Positions 1 to 12,802 are shown, numbered from the stretch's first letter. The stretch: DNA of 27,582 bases from Apostichopus parvimensis (GCA_000934455.1 KN883499.1:109831-137412), one strand, 5' to 3'. Numbers and translations are program-made. Notes: generated by a model not told the origin, from the letters alone.

Positions 1-1637
1 ATATATATTTGATAAACTATCGCCTGTTTTCGTAAGGTATTCGTCATCGTGGAAGCAGATGGTTGACTCGCATTTTGGACAGGCCAACCGTTTGATCTAA
101 ACATCCGATAAGATCAAAACTAAAAGGTCGGGGCAGAAAAAAGATGAGTAGATATGAGATGGTTCATTCATACATCCTATGCATACTAACATAAAGTAAA
201 AACAAAGGGGTTGTATTCGCGAGAAAATGGAGAAATCGTACTTCACGAAGCATTCAGAAACTTTCGTCAAAAAAAAGAAGAAGAAGAAAAAAAAAGGCAG
301 AAAAAGCTTCCATTTTTACCATCAATTTTTATCATCAATCAATTGAAAGGTTTTGTTTCCCCCCCTTATACCTGACGGTTTTTCTTGAAAAGCCCAACGG
401 CGAAAATGATTTTAGTAGATCTGCGAATGTATGTATATAAGAGACACGCACCCCGTATCAGACAATTTAGAAGCCTCATAGATAAAGACAAAGTTAATCG
501 CTTCCAAATTGACAAAATAGTCAGGAAAAATATGGAAAAAGTCTACTTTCAGTAAAGTGTGCTTTATTGTTTGATTGATTATGCCTTCATCCACCAGCCA
601 TTTTTAATTTGAATGGAGATGAAACAAGCTTTAAAATGCCAATACGTAGCATTCAGTTCTGCTTCCAACTGATGTGAGGCGTGTATGTTACGGGATGATA
701 ACGAAATGAGGAACTTAATTAACATTGATTAAGAATGTCGCGAAGGATTCGTTACTATAAAGAACCCGAACTAGAGGATTTGCATGGGAGGTATTTTTAC
801 GCTTGAAAAAGGTTGATAACGATAAACAATAAAAAGAAAATAATAAAAAAAAAGGATTTCAAAAGGGGTAATTCGTCAGTCTATTAGAATGTGCTTCTAA
901 TGTTTAACGGTATATATGTAGATAACATTGGGAGTTGAAATGTTTTCAAAACTTGCATCGAACAGATAAATGCTATACTAATCATTATCAGCATGATTAT
1001 TATAATCATTATTCTTCTTTTTTTATTTCCAAAGAGGGAGAATTAAGGTTTCCAAAGTGTTCACGATGCTGATGTTTTTCTTCAGGAATAATGTTGCTTT
1101 AGCCATTTAGTGAAGTCACGCAAATTTGCTGCAAAATTTATGCTTGAAAATATGAAATATTTTATTCTATGTAAGGCACTTTCTGACAGAACTTACATAA
1201 GTGCATGATTGAACCATATACCATACCGTACCATCTGAGTCATCGTTGAAGACACTCTGCAGGGAAATCAATAATTATGCAAATTTGATACATGATGACG
1301 TCAGCTCTCCGCGGTTTAGGCATATCGTTATTAACTTTATTCCAGCATTTAAAAAAAAAATCTAGGAAATCTCGATCAAAAATAAATATTATTTTGAATA
1401 ACAATCGACATCAATTTTTGTCAGACAGATTTGCAATTCATTTTAAACATGGTGTTGAATTATTGTTGTTCCGTTTGTGTCTGTGTGTGCATGAGTTTTT
1501 GTGTACGTGTGTATTCTGAGGACGCGAACAAAGGAATTTTAAGTCCTCGTACGTCATTTGTAAACAATTACCACGTCCTCAGAAGAATTATGTTGTTAAT
1601 GGGTGTTGTTTAAGGTTAGGGCATTTTGATTGGATTC
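1..1637. other. AT-rich spacer, nothing recognised
   Basis: Only poly-A and short A/G tracts (about 269-296). No exon with both splice sites, RNA gene or transposon end seen on either strand. Confidence 0.5.
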
Positions 1638-1729
1638 GAACAATTAAAACAAAAAACAAAAAACAATGGAGTCCACAGAACAATTAAAACAAAAAACAAA
1701 ACAAAAAACAAAAAACAATGGGGTCCACA
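1638..1729. repeat. Tandem duplication of an A/C-rich segment
   Basis: GAACAATTAAAACAAAAAAC ... CAATGG(A/G)GTCCACA appears twice (1638-1677 and 1678-1729). The second copy carries an extra ACAAAACAAAAA block. A short (TG)n tract follows at about 1749-1764. Confidence 0.85.
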
Positions 1730-1769
1730 GTCTGAATGCGTGTTTGGGTGTGTGTGTGTGTCTGTGCTC

Positions 1770-2974
1770 TTTTGTTCCCTGTTTTCTTTTAATGTATTAC
1801 TTCTATACATATAACGTAGACAATGTGTCGGTCGTACGTTGGTTTCTTTGAAACATTGATTATTTTCTGATAATTGGAATAACGAACACCCTCACTATTT
1901 TCATTATGTTTGATATTTCTCTTCTTAAATTCTGCTGTAAATAGGCTTTGAGAGGTTCAGGTAAACATATATTAACAACACCTGAATCCATTATTTAAGT
2001 ATATTCTTGGGAGAAGAAGAAAAAAATATACTTCACATTTTTACGGCCAAAAATGTCATCGGTTGGTTCACAGCTGTAAAAGCGAAAAAAAAAATAATAA
2101 ATTACCATGGCAATATTATACACAGAGGATAACTTCGAAACATGCTTGACTTATTTTAAAGATCCCAATCTGATAATGGGCTTAATTATGGTAAATGTCT
2201 TCCATAATTGATAGAAATATCATCGAAATGAGAGGGCGTGTTTTCTTGCGGAATATCAAAGGCACAGTATTGTCGATTTTAAGTGCTTGATGACATTCTG
2301 CTGGAACCATTTCAATTTGAAAGTTTTTTACGACAACAAATATTTATATTACGATCTAATAATATATAGTCAAAGATCCCTGCTCGGTTGGACGCACTAT
2401 GGAAGCATTTTCGCCAAATTAACTGTTCATTTATAACCTGCTGGGTGGGAAGTACATTGATGTGTCGGGCCAAAAAAACCTTAATGCAGGTCACCGCATG
2501 AAGAAACGGATGACTCGGAGGTTATACATCAGAAACACGTTCACGTGAATATGATATGTTTGTTGAGCAATGTATTCCAAGTTCAAATATATGATACAGT
2601 GTAAGAACATATGTAGGGCAAGTTCAGATAAAACCGTAGGTATATATAGTATGAAACAGGTTCTTTTGGTATTTGCTTTTTTTTCCAACAAAAGTTATGT
2701 CCAATAAAATGTTCTGGCTTGATAAGCACAAGCACAAAGATCTCACTATATTCTTCGCAAATTTATGGAAAGAGAAAACAGAAGGGTGGGGAGGGGAAGG
2801 GAAGGGAGGGGGGGGGGATGGATTGGGATGAAACAGCAAAGACGTGATAGGAACTGTCGTTTGGCGCACGCGCACGCCCTTCTTTACGAGGCTGTCCATA
2901 TATAATGAATACCGCGTAATTCAAAGATCTTTTCGGTGAACAAAGTAAGAATATAATTGGAAATATTAGTATAC
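1770..2974. other. AT-rich spacer, nothing recognised
   Basis: Apart from a purine-rich G-run block at about 2785-2820 there is nothing I can name. Open frames here are short and lack coding character. Confidence 0.5.
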
Positions 2975-3157
<183 letters not shown>

Positions 3158-3249
3158 TGTGGTAATAATGATGATGATGGTGATACTGATAGTGATGATG
3201 ATGATGACGATAATGATGTTTCCGTTTTTTATTGCAGTAATTTTGACCA

Positions 3250-3412
3250 GCCATAAAAGCACTAATGTTACCTTATTATGTCACAAATGGTTTTATTATT
3301 TAGCACTAATGATTCGCATTATATGGCACTAATACTTTAGCATTTTATGGTACTAATATTTACCTATTACAATGGCACTAACGTTTCGTGTTGTATGGCA
3401 CTAATGTTTACC
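3250..3412. repeat. Degenerate approximately 23-bp tandem repeat
   Basis: GCACTAATG or GGCACTAAT recurs at about 3259, 3303, 3325, 3350, 3374 and 3397, with spacing of 22-25 bp (one double interval of 44). The consensus is near TATGGCACTAATGTTTACC. Confidence 0.75.
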
Positions 3413-3664
3413 CGTCATTCAGTGACAGATATCATCCATAATCAGTTGCGTTTCTTCACAATTAAGAAAGAAGTTCGTCTAACAAGTTTTAAGTTTTCCA
3501 AATAACTTTTTTTTCAAGCGGTTAATTGTGAAAGTAAAATATCATCTCTAAAACAAATTCCCGCAGAAATGATGAGACTTTCCACGGAAACAAGCAACAA
3601 AGATATCATTTGTATATCATATTAGATAAAATCATGTCTTATGGCTATAGGTTGTAGCATCGCG

Positions 3665-3701
3665 TCTGACCATGGAGCTATAAACAGCTCCATGGTCTGA
3701 C
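3665..3701. mobile_element. Micro-foldback element A with flanking direct repeats
   Basis: A 25-bp core (3671-3695) with arms CATGGAGCT / AGCTCCATG and loop ATAAAC is flanked on both sides by the 6-bp direct repeat TCTGAC (3665-3670 and 3696-3701). The layout looks like a tiny inserted hairpin with a target duplication. The mobile-element label is inference. Confidence 0.45.
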
Positions 3702-5084
3702 TCTCGTCTAGTATACGTATACGGCGGTCATAAGGCGTGTAGGGAAATTAAGACTTAAAATGGTGCATTTTTTAGGCAAAAATGTATCCAAAATGTCAAA
3801 AACCACTTTCCAGTATTTTTTTAGTATTTGTCCTTAATATACATTAAGCCTTTAAATTTTTATTAAAACCAAACACAATTTCCACCATCGAAAACAATAT
3901 TCAAATTTTCTTCATTAAAAATGTCTTTATATGATAATGGCACTTATATGATATTTGTAATATAATTCAACAGAATGCCGGATATTCATTGGAGTGGTAA
4001 AGACTTTCAGTTTTGTTGTACACAAAGTCAACATCAACGATAATCGAAAGTTTAACTTCACATGTGGGGATACAAATCTTTTAATTGGGAAAATATTAAT
4101 AAACTCCCCTCCAGACGTTTACAACAACTTTGATTGTCATTAATCTATTCTGTTTAATTACGTTCGGTGCAAATTGTACGTGATTAAACCGTATTTGGCT
4201 TTGTTGAATAGCGAGAAATGATTTTCTTTATGAAAACTGTCTCAAATTATTGAGATCTTATCATAATTATGACTGGTAATGATCGCTAAGCGATATAAAT
4301 TATTACAGGCATGATTATATTCGATAGTTTAAAATAATGTCATAATTTGATATAATCATAAAAAAAAAGTGCAAGGCCAAATTATCAAATGGGAAACAAA
4401 ATAATCAAAACATGTTCTTCTTTAAGCGCTTTTTTTTCCTTTCTCTTTTTTTCATAAATTGACACTAATATTCCATAAGCAATACAAATTATAAACTTTA
4501 CTATAACTAAGTTTCATTTAAAAAAGGAAAGAAAATGAAATTAGGCAAACAGTTGTTAGAAATTTTGATTTGCAATTATTGATATAAAATAATTGTCCTT
4601 GCGATATTACTTTTACATATAATTTTATAAATTATCGTAAATTGGCAATCAAACGGGAACTGCTACTCTAATTTGTAAATGCCAGCGATCTTAATATTTA
4701 CGTAATTGTCAAGGTAACTGACATCATGTTTTAAGCAGACTACAGTTGGCTTGTACTTTAATATTGCCTTAACTTGTCGTCTGCTAACCAGGTAAAACAT
4801 AACTGCTTGATCTACCCATAGACAATATCATATACGTTATACTTGAAATATATGAAATGCAAACAAAGTGTGGGTTTTCATAGATGAAGATTTAAATAGG
4901 AAATCTGGTGGACAGGCCTGACGATATGGGAGCGCTACAGCCCGGGGATTAAGGTCATGTAGAGGGCGCTAGAGGGGATACAGATTAATGTAGTCTTATT
5001 TCCATCAAATATATGCCAACTATACGGAAACTTTAATAATTCGAAAATATCGGCTCCTCAGGATGTCCTGTTTTTCTGATAGTT
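3702..5084. other. AT-rich spacer, nothing recognised
   Basis: Very AT-rich. A GC-richer snippet at about 4915-4980 (GGGAGCGCTACAGCCCGGGG, GAGGGCGCTAGAGGGG) may be a repeat remnant but has no identifiable ends. Confidence 0.45.
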
Positions 5085-5430
5085 GTGTCAGTTGATCGCG
5101 GTTATCCGATAACCGTGCAAGTGACTCCCGGTATCTGCGATAACAGTGTAGTAGTGTCTCCCGGTATAGGCTATTTTTGATAGCGTGCAAGTGGGTCTCG
5201 GTATCTGTGATAGTATAGTGTATTAGTTATCAGTTTCACCCGGTATAGGCTATCTGATAACCGTGCAGGTGGGTCCCAGTATATGCGATCGCTGTGTAAG
5301 TGGGTCCCGGTATCTACGATAACCGTGTATTGGCGTCTCCCGGTATAGGCTATCTGATAGCCGTGGAAGTGGGTCCTAGTATCTATATGATAGCATTGCA
5401 AGTGGGTTCGGTATCGTCGATGCCTCTAAT
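5085..5430. repeat. Compound minisatellite of alternating short units
   Basis: Units contain GATAACCGTGCAAGTGGGTC and CCCGGTATCTGCGATAAC or CCCGGTATAGGCTATCTGAT blocks that alternate about ten times with 30-40 bp spacing. It is GC-richer than the flanks. The long frames over it come from the repeat. Confidence 0.85.
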
Positions 5431-8400
5431 GTGGATCGTGAACTCTATGGTAACCGCGCAAGTCGACATCTCAGACAACAACTATATACAGTTGGTTGGT
5501 GATGCCCCTGACAACGCAGGTGGCGGTCGACGTCTCGTACCAACCGCGAACATGTGCCCCTTCCCCTACCCCATCACCTACCCAACAATAGTATAGATGA
5601 CCAACCTAAATATATCAATTTCTCTGCCGAATTGCTCTGAATCGAAAGAATGGAAAATTGTCAGAAATCATGACAGATATGTTGTGCATGACTATACGAA
5701 GAACTGATACATAATCCATATTTTATCAAATTTTTCGAGAGAAAATATTTAATGATAAAAGAAAGAAAAAAAAATGGAATAAGATCTTGGAGATTGATGG
5801 AGTCATTGGTATGAAAAGAATGTGATAAAAAAAAAACAGATCTTGTTTTGAATTAGGTGACGTCAAAGTGACAACAAAAAAATGTCGGGTTTTCTTTTGA
5901 AGAAATACCATTACAAATGGGAGTTCGCACTTACTTTAAAGTAATACAATGAATATATGTATGTTAAACATACCATTCACACAAGCGTTTCTCTTAACAT
6001 AAGGTATATGGGTCTTGCATGATTTTAAGCCGGACAAAGTTTTAATTGGAGTTTGAACGTTTAGGCATTACTGTTTTGTTTGATTTATATAGAAGTGGCG
6101 AGTATCTCACCTTAATACCAAGAATTTTCCAATTTGGGAGGAAAATGCCTTTACAATTAAGAGTTTTATATCTATAGTGACCTCATTTTGCAATCGTGAC
6201 TTGAAGAAGGGTTCTGCGTTAAGTTGTCAATTTTACCAAACCTAATTACCAAAAATAATCAAACTTGCCAATTTTCCAGCCAGAAATGAAGATTAATGGG
6301 AGCAAGTATAGGTAATGATACCATAAACTTCTCAAAAGATAATTACACAGCGATTTTCGCATGATAATGAATTGCTAAAGACAACTAATGTGGAAAATTA
6401 AAGTCAATAAAAAACAAAAAATGTAATCGAATTATATGTGACTAATGAAAGTTGTCTATTGAAGCTAATTATCATATTATATTTGGTATGGGAGAATCAC
6501 TCGTCTCAGTATTGTTAAAAACAACAACACTGAAACAGTTTCTTCGTGTTCGTTAACACTAGCTTCAGCTTCTCGACCCTGACAATTCCTCCCCTCCCCC
6601 TCTATCCCAGACTCCCCCCTTCCCCCTTCTCCAGACCTTCTTGATCACCAGAAGTTGAGAATATATCTCCCAATGTTTTGTAATAGTTTTGTGGCGTAAT
6701 CTAAAGCAATACCAGCAAAGGAAAGGTGTAATTACAAGAAAATGGCATAGATGATATTTAATATTGTTCTTTGATGGGTTACATATTGTTTGACATTAGT
6801 GTTTATTAATTACCATATACCGCTTTAAGTTACCGAATTTTGTTCGCTTCTGGATCACAAAAACATCATAATAGCATGGTCTTGTTAATGACAGTTTAAC
6901 AGAGCATATCATTTTGCAGTAGAATTAACACTGACAGATATATCGTGGTAATTCCTTCGCAATCTGGAGTCTATTATCTTAACGGTCTAAATGGGGCGTG
7001 ACAGTTCCGCCTTATCATTTACATACCACACACAATGAATTTCTCGAGATATTAAAACATTAACCCGACAAATTGGGGAATCATTACAGAATCATTTAGG
7101 CCATCGGAGATGAGAATCAAAGACCCAGATCGGATACATGTAACTTATAGCTATACTAGAAAAAAAATCAGATCGGCTCTTGACCTTTCAACTTATCTAT
7201 ATACAACAAAATGATATGGTTCTTCTTATAGGTCTGTGCACCCGCTAGCAATTTCGCGCTGATATCAAAAGCTCGGCGAGTTATCTGGGAGAAACAATTT
7301 AATTTTTCTTTCCAATTATCACGGTGAATCTGAAACTAAATCCCTTTGGTCTTTTACTCAATACTTTTCGTTGATATTTTTAGTCGTGGCTGTTTTTTTT
7401 TTAAGTATTGATATTTTTGAGGAAATAGAAGCAAGAGTTTTGATAAAGCATCCCGTGGGTAAAGTATTGCCTCGAGATGTGTTAAACGCACGTGCTATTT
7501 CTGGGCAAGACGACCTTTACAGAAAGGAAAAGGTTATGACAGGGCTAGTTTCTTTACCCCCTAAGAACTCTCAGAATTTTAGAGATTTGTTTTCTTGCTA
7601 CATTGAGGAAAGCGGTTTATCTATTAGAAACAATAACAAAAATTTCGAGAGAAATCTTTGTGAATATGTAGGCTATATATATATCAAAAGTATCTCAAAA
7701 ATCTCGGTCAACCAACAATTAAATCTACATTTTTTGCGTTGAATTTTTCTCAACCTAGAACAGGAGCCGATTGGGACATAACTTGTTAACGGCTCAGTGA
7801 ACCAATCAGCGGCGCTGAGAAACTTGAAACAATTTGGCACATTTGGCGCCTTGGATAAAACCTTAGCAACAGGAAATCTTGTCATCTTGAAATCTTTCAT
7901 TTTGTATATCTGTGATGTCATAGTGTAACTATAGGACCTGAAACCTTTGGCCCGTTTTCTTTGTTTTCTTGGCATATTTTCAAGGTAGAATGTTAACAGT
8001 ATTATCAATGAAATCAACGTCATCGTTAGGTCATGTTACAGAACTTCAATAATTAAAACCAGCCTGCACGTTGCAAAACTGATCTTCATTACAGAAAATT
8101 ACAATTTGTAGTAAATAAAGACAACATAAACAAAAATTGAGCATATGTGGCTCAGTGAAGTCATATATATAGTTAGACTTGACCAAGTCTTCGGCCTTTG
8201 TTTGTTTGGAGGAACATTAAATCCGTGATTTCTCACAGATGTCTGAGGAAGCTGTTCATTACAATCATTATTTCTATCAAATAGATCATCAATAATGATG
8301 GTTGCACTTGTGTCTCCTTCTAATATAACACAGCTCAATCAACAGTGTAATGTTCTAATCCAGGACAAAACTTGGTCGTCCTTCGTGATATGTAGCTTAC

Positions 8401-9149
8401 AGAAGAAATAATCATATTTCACAACATTAATTTGTATGTTATTAGTTTTGTTAGTCATAACAACTCACCGACATTCACCATGCCAGGCAACTTCAGCTTA
8501 CCTCCGCCCACCCTTCACTCCCACCCAAATCTCCTCTCAAATAGAACAGCGTAATGAGATGTAATGGTTCGGAAATGTTACCACATATTAATTATCCTAA
8601 TCTTCATCAAATTCCTGCATGTTCCTCCCGATCGGTCACGGCTAGATGAACAGTCGCGTTCATTATAAAGTCACGGTATTATAAACTATCCATAATTGAA
8701 TTAGGCTGCAAAATTAATTATTAAATTAATACTTGGAATTAAAACTTACTGTGTATCTCTTCGCCATAGTATTTCACAGTAGGTATACAAAAGGTAGTAC
8801 TAAAGCTCCCAGAGCCAGTGGAAGAGGGTTAAAATGAGTAGAAGGAGAGAAGGGGGGGGGCCGGGGGAGGGGTGGCAACATTTCGAAGGTCAGTGGGATC
8901 AGATTAAAGGAAGAAACCGTAAACATCACTTCAACACTTCCATACAAAATAGATGCTCAAACATTCAAGTAAATTCCAATATTAAAATATAACGTTTTTA
9001 AGTAAGATTTAACAAAAGCGCACTTTCTAATTACAGTTTCCTTAATTACAATCACAAGATCAGTGTTTTAATAACAAAGGACACTTTCCAATGCAAATGT
9101 GATAAAGGGTAATTTTCATTAAAACAAGTTACACTTCTCATTTAATGTT
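5431..9149. other. Long AT-rich spacer without a supported gene
   Basis: Contains a C-rich patch at about 6585-6630, the chance-level open frame at 7371-7742, and a CCAATCAGCG box (a good CCAAT/NF-Y match) at about 7802 inside a GC-richer block at 7760-7960 that could be a repeat. No spliced structure could be built. Confidence 0.4.
8850..8875 (+). repeat. G-run cluster (quadruplex-capable)
   Basis: Runs of nine, five and four G separated by CC, A and T. This meets the four-tract pattern for a G-quadruplex on the plus strand. Confidence 0.6.
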
Positions 9150-9555
9150 AATCTATGTCGGTACTATATTGTCGCCATATTCCATACTATTTCGTCACGG
9201 TCACTATACTATGTCGTCACTATATTCCATACTATGTCGGCACTATATTCTATAGTAAATATGTTGTCACTATATATCATACTATGTCGGCACTATATTG
9301 CATACTATTTCGTTACTATATTCCATATTATGTCGTCACTATATTCCATATTATGTAGGCACTATATTCCATACTATGTCGGCACTATGTTCCCTACTAT
9401 GTCGGCACAATGTTCCATACTATGTCGTCAATATATTCCATTCTATGTCGTCACTATATTCCATACTATGTTGGCACTATATTCCATACTATGTCGGCAC
9501 TTTATTCCATACTATGTCGGCACTATGTTCCATACTCTGTCGGCACTATGTTGAA
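9150..9555. repeat. 23-bp minisatellite, about 17 copies
   Basis: The unit is near TATTCCATACTATGTCGGCAC plus TA, repeated from about 9150 to 9555 with point variants (GTCGTCAC, TTCGTTAC, ATGTTCC). All three plus-strand frames stay open across it because the unit has no stop in any phase. These overlapping frames are not genes. Confidence 0.92.
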
Positions 9556-11656
9556 ACTGGGTCTTCATTTCACCCTTCTCGAAATAATGGACGTTATAAG
9601 ATAAGTAAGGAAAAATGAACTTTCAATTGCAAGTAAACAAATTTCTGTGAACAATCTCAGAAATTTGAGAATGGAATGAAGATATAATCTGACGTCATAT
9701 TTTGTTACCGTTTCAAAATGTTTCTTCTTCTGTCTCCTTTGTCTCTTGTATTCTTTGTTTCTTTGTTGTTGGTCTATTGTTTCTGGGTTTTGGGGGGGGG
9801 GGAGCTGGAGGGGCAGTGATACAACAATGTTGAAATCGAAAATTTGCAACTGAGTTCTCAATCAATCCAGATTCTTTAAAAGCGACCAATGACATTCCTT
9901 TCTCTCAAAGATTGAAATACTCCCCCCCCCCCTGCACAAACCGTATCAAATAGACAGACGTCACATTTATGATGGTGGTAGTAGCTAAGGGGCGTTACAG
10001 ATTGAATCATTTTGTGAAGTGCTTCTATCCAAGCTTATCAGATCAAACCCGGTACTTCCCAAAATTTAAAAACAAAGCCTCCAGCGACATTTTTGACCTC
10101 CGCGATTCTCCCCCTTTTTTCTCGGCACTCATAATTGGGTCAACCGTTGTTTGCGAGGCACGGCCCTAACCACCCATTATTGTACTTTAAAGTTATCGTA
10201 CCCTAAATTCACTACTCTGTCAACGTTTGGTCCCAGATTTTTGGATACATATAAATGTTTTTTTGTCACAGACGATGTAAGTTTATGACATAATGAATTT
10301 GTTTGGGCTAATTATGGCCATGGTGGTATATAAGGGTCATTGTACCATAAAACATCAACTCAGGTCATTCTCCTTTGCACACGTGGTATAGTAAGAGAAT
10401 GTTAGCATTATATGAGAAAAAATGTGGAAACTATAAATGTGCCACAAAATTTGACCAAAAAAATACATACAAGAAAGGAGGAAACCATTCCATATAGTAC
10501 ACCTGATAAACCCTTAAGGTATTTGATAATCCCATCAGCCTATACATACAGCGATGGATCCAAGATTTCTGGAAACGAGTAAAGAATGCTGAACATTATA
10601 AACTGAAAAATACGAAACTACTAAAGAAATATCGGTGCATGAAAAATGGGGATAAGGAACGCGAAAGCGTGCTATTTCTCCCCCCCCCCCCCTCCACTGT
10701 ATACCTTAGCCTATTTTGAGCAACTTGTGTTTAGTAGCTTATTTTAAGTGCAAACAATAGTAAAGAAGGGGCCCGGGCATCCCACCACCATCCCCCTTTA
10801 AATCCCCTACCACATACAATAATACTATGTAACGGTAAGCAGTTGCAAAGTTGTATTTTGAGTTGGCTCGTATAACTTTCTGTGATTCTGAACAAGCTTC
10901 ACTTCAAGTAATGTTCACACGTAAGTACATTATACTCTTAATCCCATTCAAACATCTTTCCAGCCGATTAGTCCAATTAACGAAATTTGGTGTCCCACAA
11001 ATTTATATATATATATATTTTTGCAGTAGCTAACGTCTGCATGTTTGGCCCGTGGCGTAGCAAGGAGCAACATTGATCCGGTGTAGCAATATAAATACAC
11101 ACATGGGTTGGGATTGGGAAAGCATTTATTTGACACCTCTATAGACGCCCGGATGTGGCTTCTGCTGAAGGCAGGATTTGAAATTCCCATACTGGTAGAT
11201 ATCGGTACATAGAAAACTTAAAGAACTTACAGAACAATATTTAAGACAGACAAAAATGAATAAAAACATGAGATAAACTTGTGGGTCCAAATCTGATTCA
11301 ATGACGCATTTGAAGATCCTATAAGGAGCCTTAAACAGTACATGGGGCCATTTGATATACTTTACCTGGTCTGACCGCCTAAATCCTATAGGTCTCGAAG
11401 GCAGATTATATAACTGGCTCATATGGATATCCAAACGAATTCCCAATGGAACCGAAAGAGTATTATAGAGCCCGTTTAATTTACTGTCTGCTCGTTGAAT
11501 ATCAATACTAGTGGACGGGTGCTGATGAGGGTTTATTTTTGCGGTACTTGTCGCCCATCCCCTTACACCCCTACCCTGGCGCTCGGGTTCCGGGCGGCCG
11601 CACCTACCCCACCGGTCTAGTCACGCCCAAGGTTTCATCAGATGTTTGGTACCTGG
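9556..11656. other. AT-rich spacer with several poly-C/poly-G runs
   Basis: Homopolymer runs at about 9790-9800, 9922-9932 and 10679-10692, a (TA)n tract at about 11003-11019, and the hAT-end-like fragment at 11046. A GC-richer block at about 11535-11640 has no recognisable coding or RNA content. Confidence 0.4.
11046..11066. mobile_element. Isolated hAT-end-like fragment
   Basis: CCCGTGGCGTAGCAAGGAG is close to the hAT terminal sequence seen at 15406-15424. It appears alone, with no partner end nearby. Confidence 0.3.
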
Positions 11657-11695
11657 ACTAGAGCAGGGAGTTGTTATGGAACTCCCTGACTAGAG
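11657..11695. mobile_element. Micro-foldback element B with flanking direct repeats
   Basis: A 25-bp core (11664-11688) with arms CAGGGAGTT / AACTCCCTG and loop GTTATGG is flanked by the 7-bp direct repeat ACTAGAG (11657-11663 and 11689-11695). It has the same core length and architecture as the hairpin at 3671-3695 but different arms. Confidence 0.45.
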
Positions 11696-12617
11696 TAACA
11701 AATTAATTTTTCATGTACTTTGTGCTTCTTTTATGATTCAACCATATTGCCGATATACCAGCTTTACAAAGGAATAAGCGCCGGTTTTGTAAAAGTTACC
11801 CTGATACTCACAACTAACAGTTGCAGGGTTGATGGTCTCTAAATTGTTTTATTCTTGACAAGCAAAGAAACGCTCCATAATGAAACAAAATAAAGTACGC
11901 ATCATTCTTCACTGTCGGCATAGTAGCTTAATGGTAACCAGTATCATTCCCAAAATATGCTAGAAAGTAAACTAAGTACTGATCAAGCGTACACCAACTG
12001 AGTACAGACAGTATATATGCAGCCAGATTCAAAGAGGTTTCTTTCATTACAATTGCAGCAAGTCTGACAACATGTTTAATACTGTACAATCAATGACCTG
12101 TAAAATGAAAATTTTAGGATATGATTTATTGTTTTCAATGTGTCGATGTGTTAGAGACGGAACTTTGACAAAACAAGCTAATAAAGTGCATTTGTTTGCA
12201 ATTTTAACGGTTACATTACTGGTCACAAGTTTTAGGACGCTCAAATTGCAGACTTTTTCAAAAATAATTGCCTGGCAGTTCTGTCTCTTCGAATCCCTTA
12301 TGTTTCAAAGGTCTGCAGTTAGACAATGTCATACCGGGAGGGAGGCAAAAATAGTTTGAGGGCAGTGGTAAACTGTTGAGCTTCATTTCACCACGGGACA
12401 CGATTGTATGTTTTTCTTAGCTTTCTAACATATTTGGGGATAATATAATATAGTTCATGAAAGGTATACCAAAAATACTTAAAAAGCAGCTTTTAACGCC
12501 ATACTTGTACCTAGGCATTTTCAGTGCGAGATATTCTTATGCACCTTGGAATAATATAAGAATTTACGAAGAAAATAGGGGGCGGCAGCATCTAATTTGG
12601 TACAGCCAGTTGACAGC
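11696..12617. other. Spacer, nothing recognised
   Basis: Overlapping frames on both strands around 12047-12359 have no domain character and no supporting splice sites. Confidence 0.45.
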
Positions 12618-12627
12618 AACTTGTGAC
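12618..12627. repeat. Left target-site duplication of U2-headed SINE
   Basis: AACTTGTGAC, identical to 12820-12829 on the other side of the element. Confidence 0.85.
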
Positions 12628-12719
12628 ATCGCTTCTCGGCCTTTTGGCTAAGATCATGTGTAGTATCTGTTCTTTTCGAGAGGAATGGTGATGCACACCT
12701 GACGATGATCACACAGTCA

Positions 12720-12741
12720 CAGTCCCGATGCAAGGGGACTG
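12720..12741 (+). other. Hairpin 1 in SINE body
   Basis: CAGTCCC pairs perfectly with GGGACTG around an 8-base loop (GATGCAAG). Confidence 0.6.
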
Positions 12742-12782
12742 GGGCAGAGAGCGGATCAGTCGTTTGGTAGTTTGGTTTGCGT

Positions 12783-12802
12783 GCCCAGGTTCTTTCCTGG
12801 GC
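12783..12802 (+). other. Hairpin 2 in SINE body (3' stem-loop)
   Basis: GCCCAGG pairs perfectly with CCTGGGC around the loop TTCTTT, 17 bases before the A-rich 3' end. The GGTTCTTTCC inside it is only a partial match to a pol III B box. A 3' stem-loop near the tail is where a partner LINE's reverse transcriptase would be expected to bind. Confidence 0.6.

Noticed and set aside
7371..7742. 123-codon plus-strand frame beginning with a hydrophobic, signal-peptide-like segment
   Set aside because: The hydrophobic start is produced by a T-run, there is no recognisable domain, and frames of this length are expected about once by chance in a window of this size and base composition.
7673..8023. 116-codon minus-strand frame overlapping the previous one
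   Set aside because: No domain or splice support. It covers a GC-richer block with a CCAAT box that looks more like a repeat.
8099..8338. Minus-strand frame with an acceptor-like TGTTATATTAG and a donor-like GTGAGA
   Set aside because: Only one possible exon with no partner exons in phase nearby. Could be real but cannot be supported.
9155..9618. Three overlapping Y/H/I/C-rich frames
   Set aside because: They arise because the 23-bp minisatellite unit has no stop codon in any phase.
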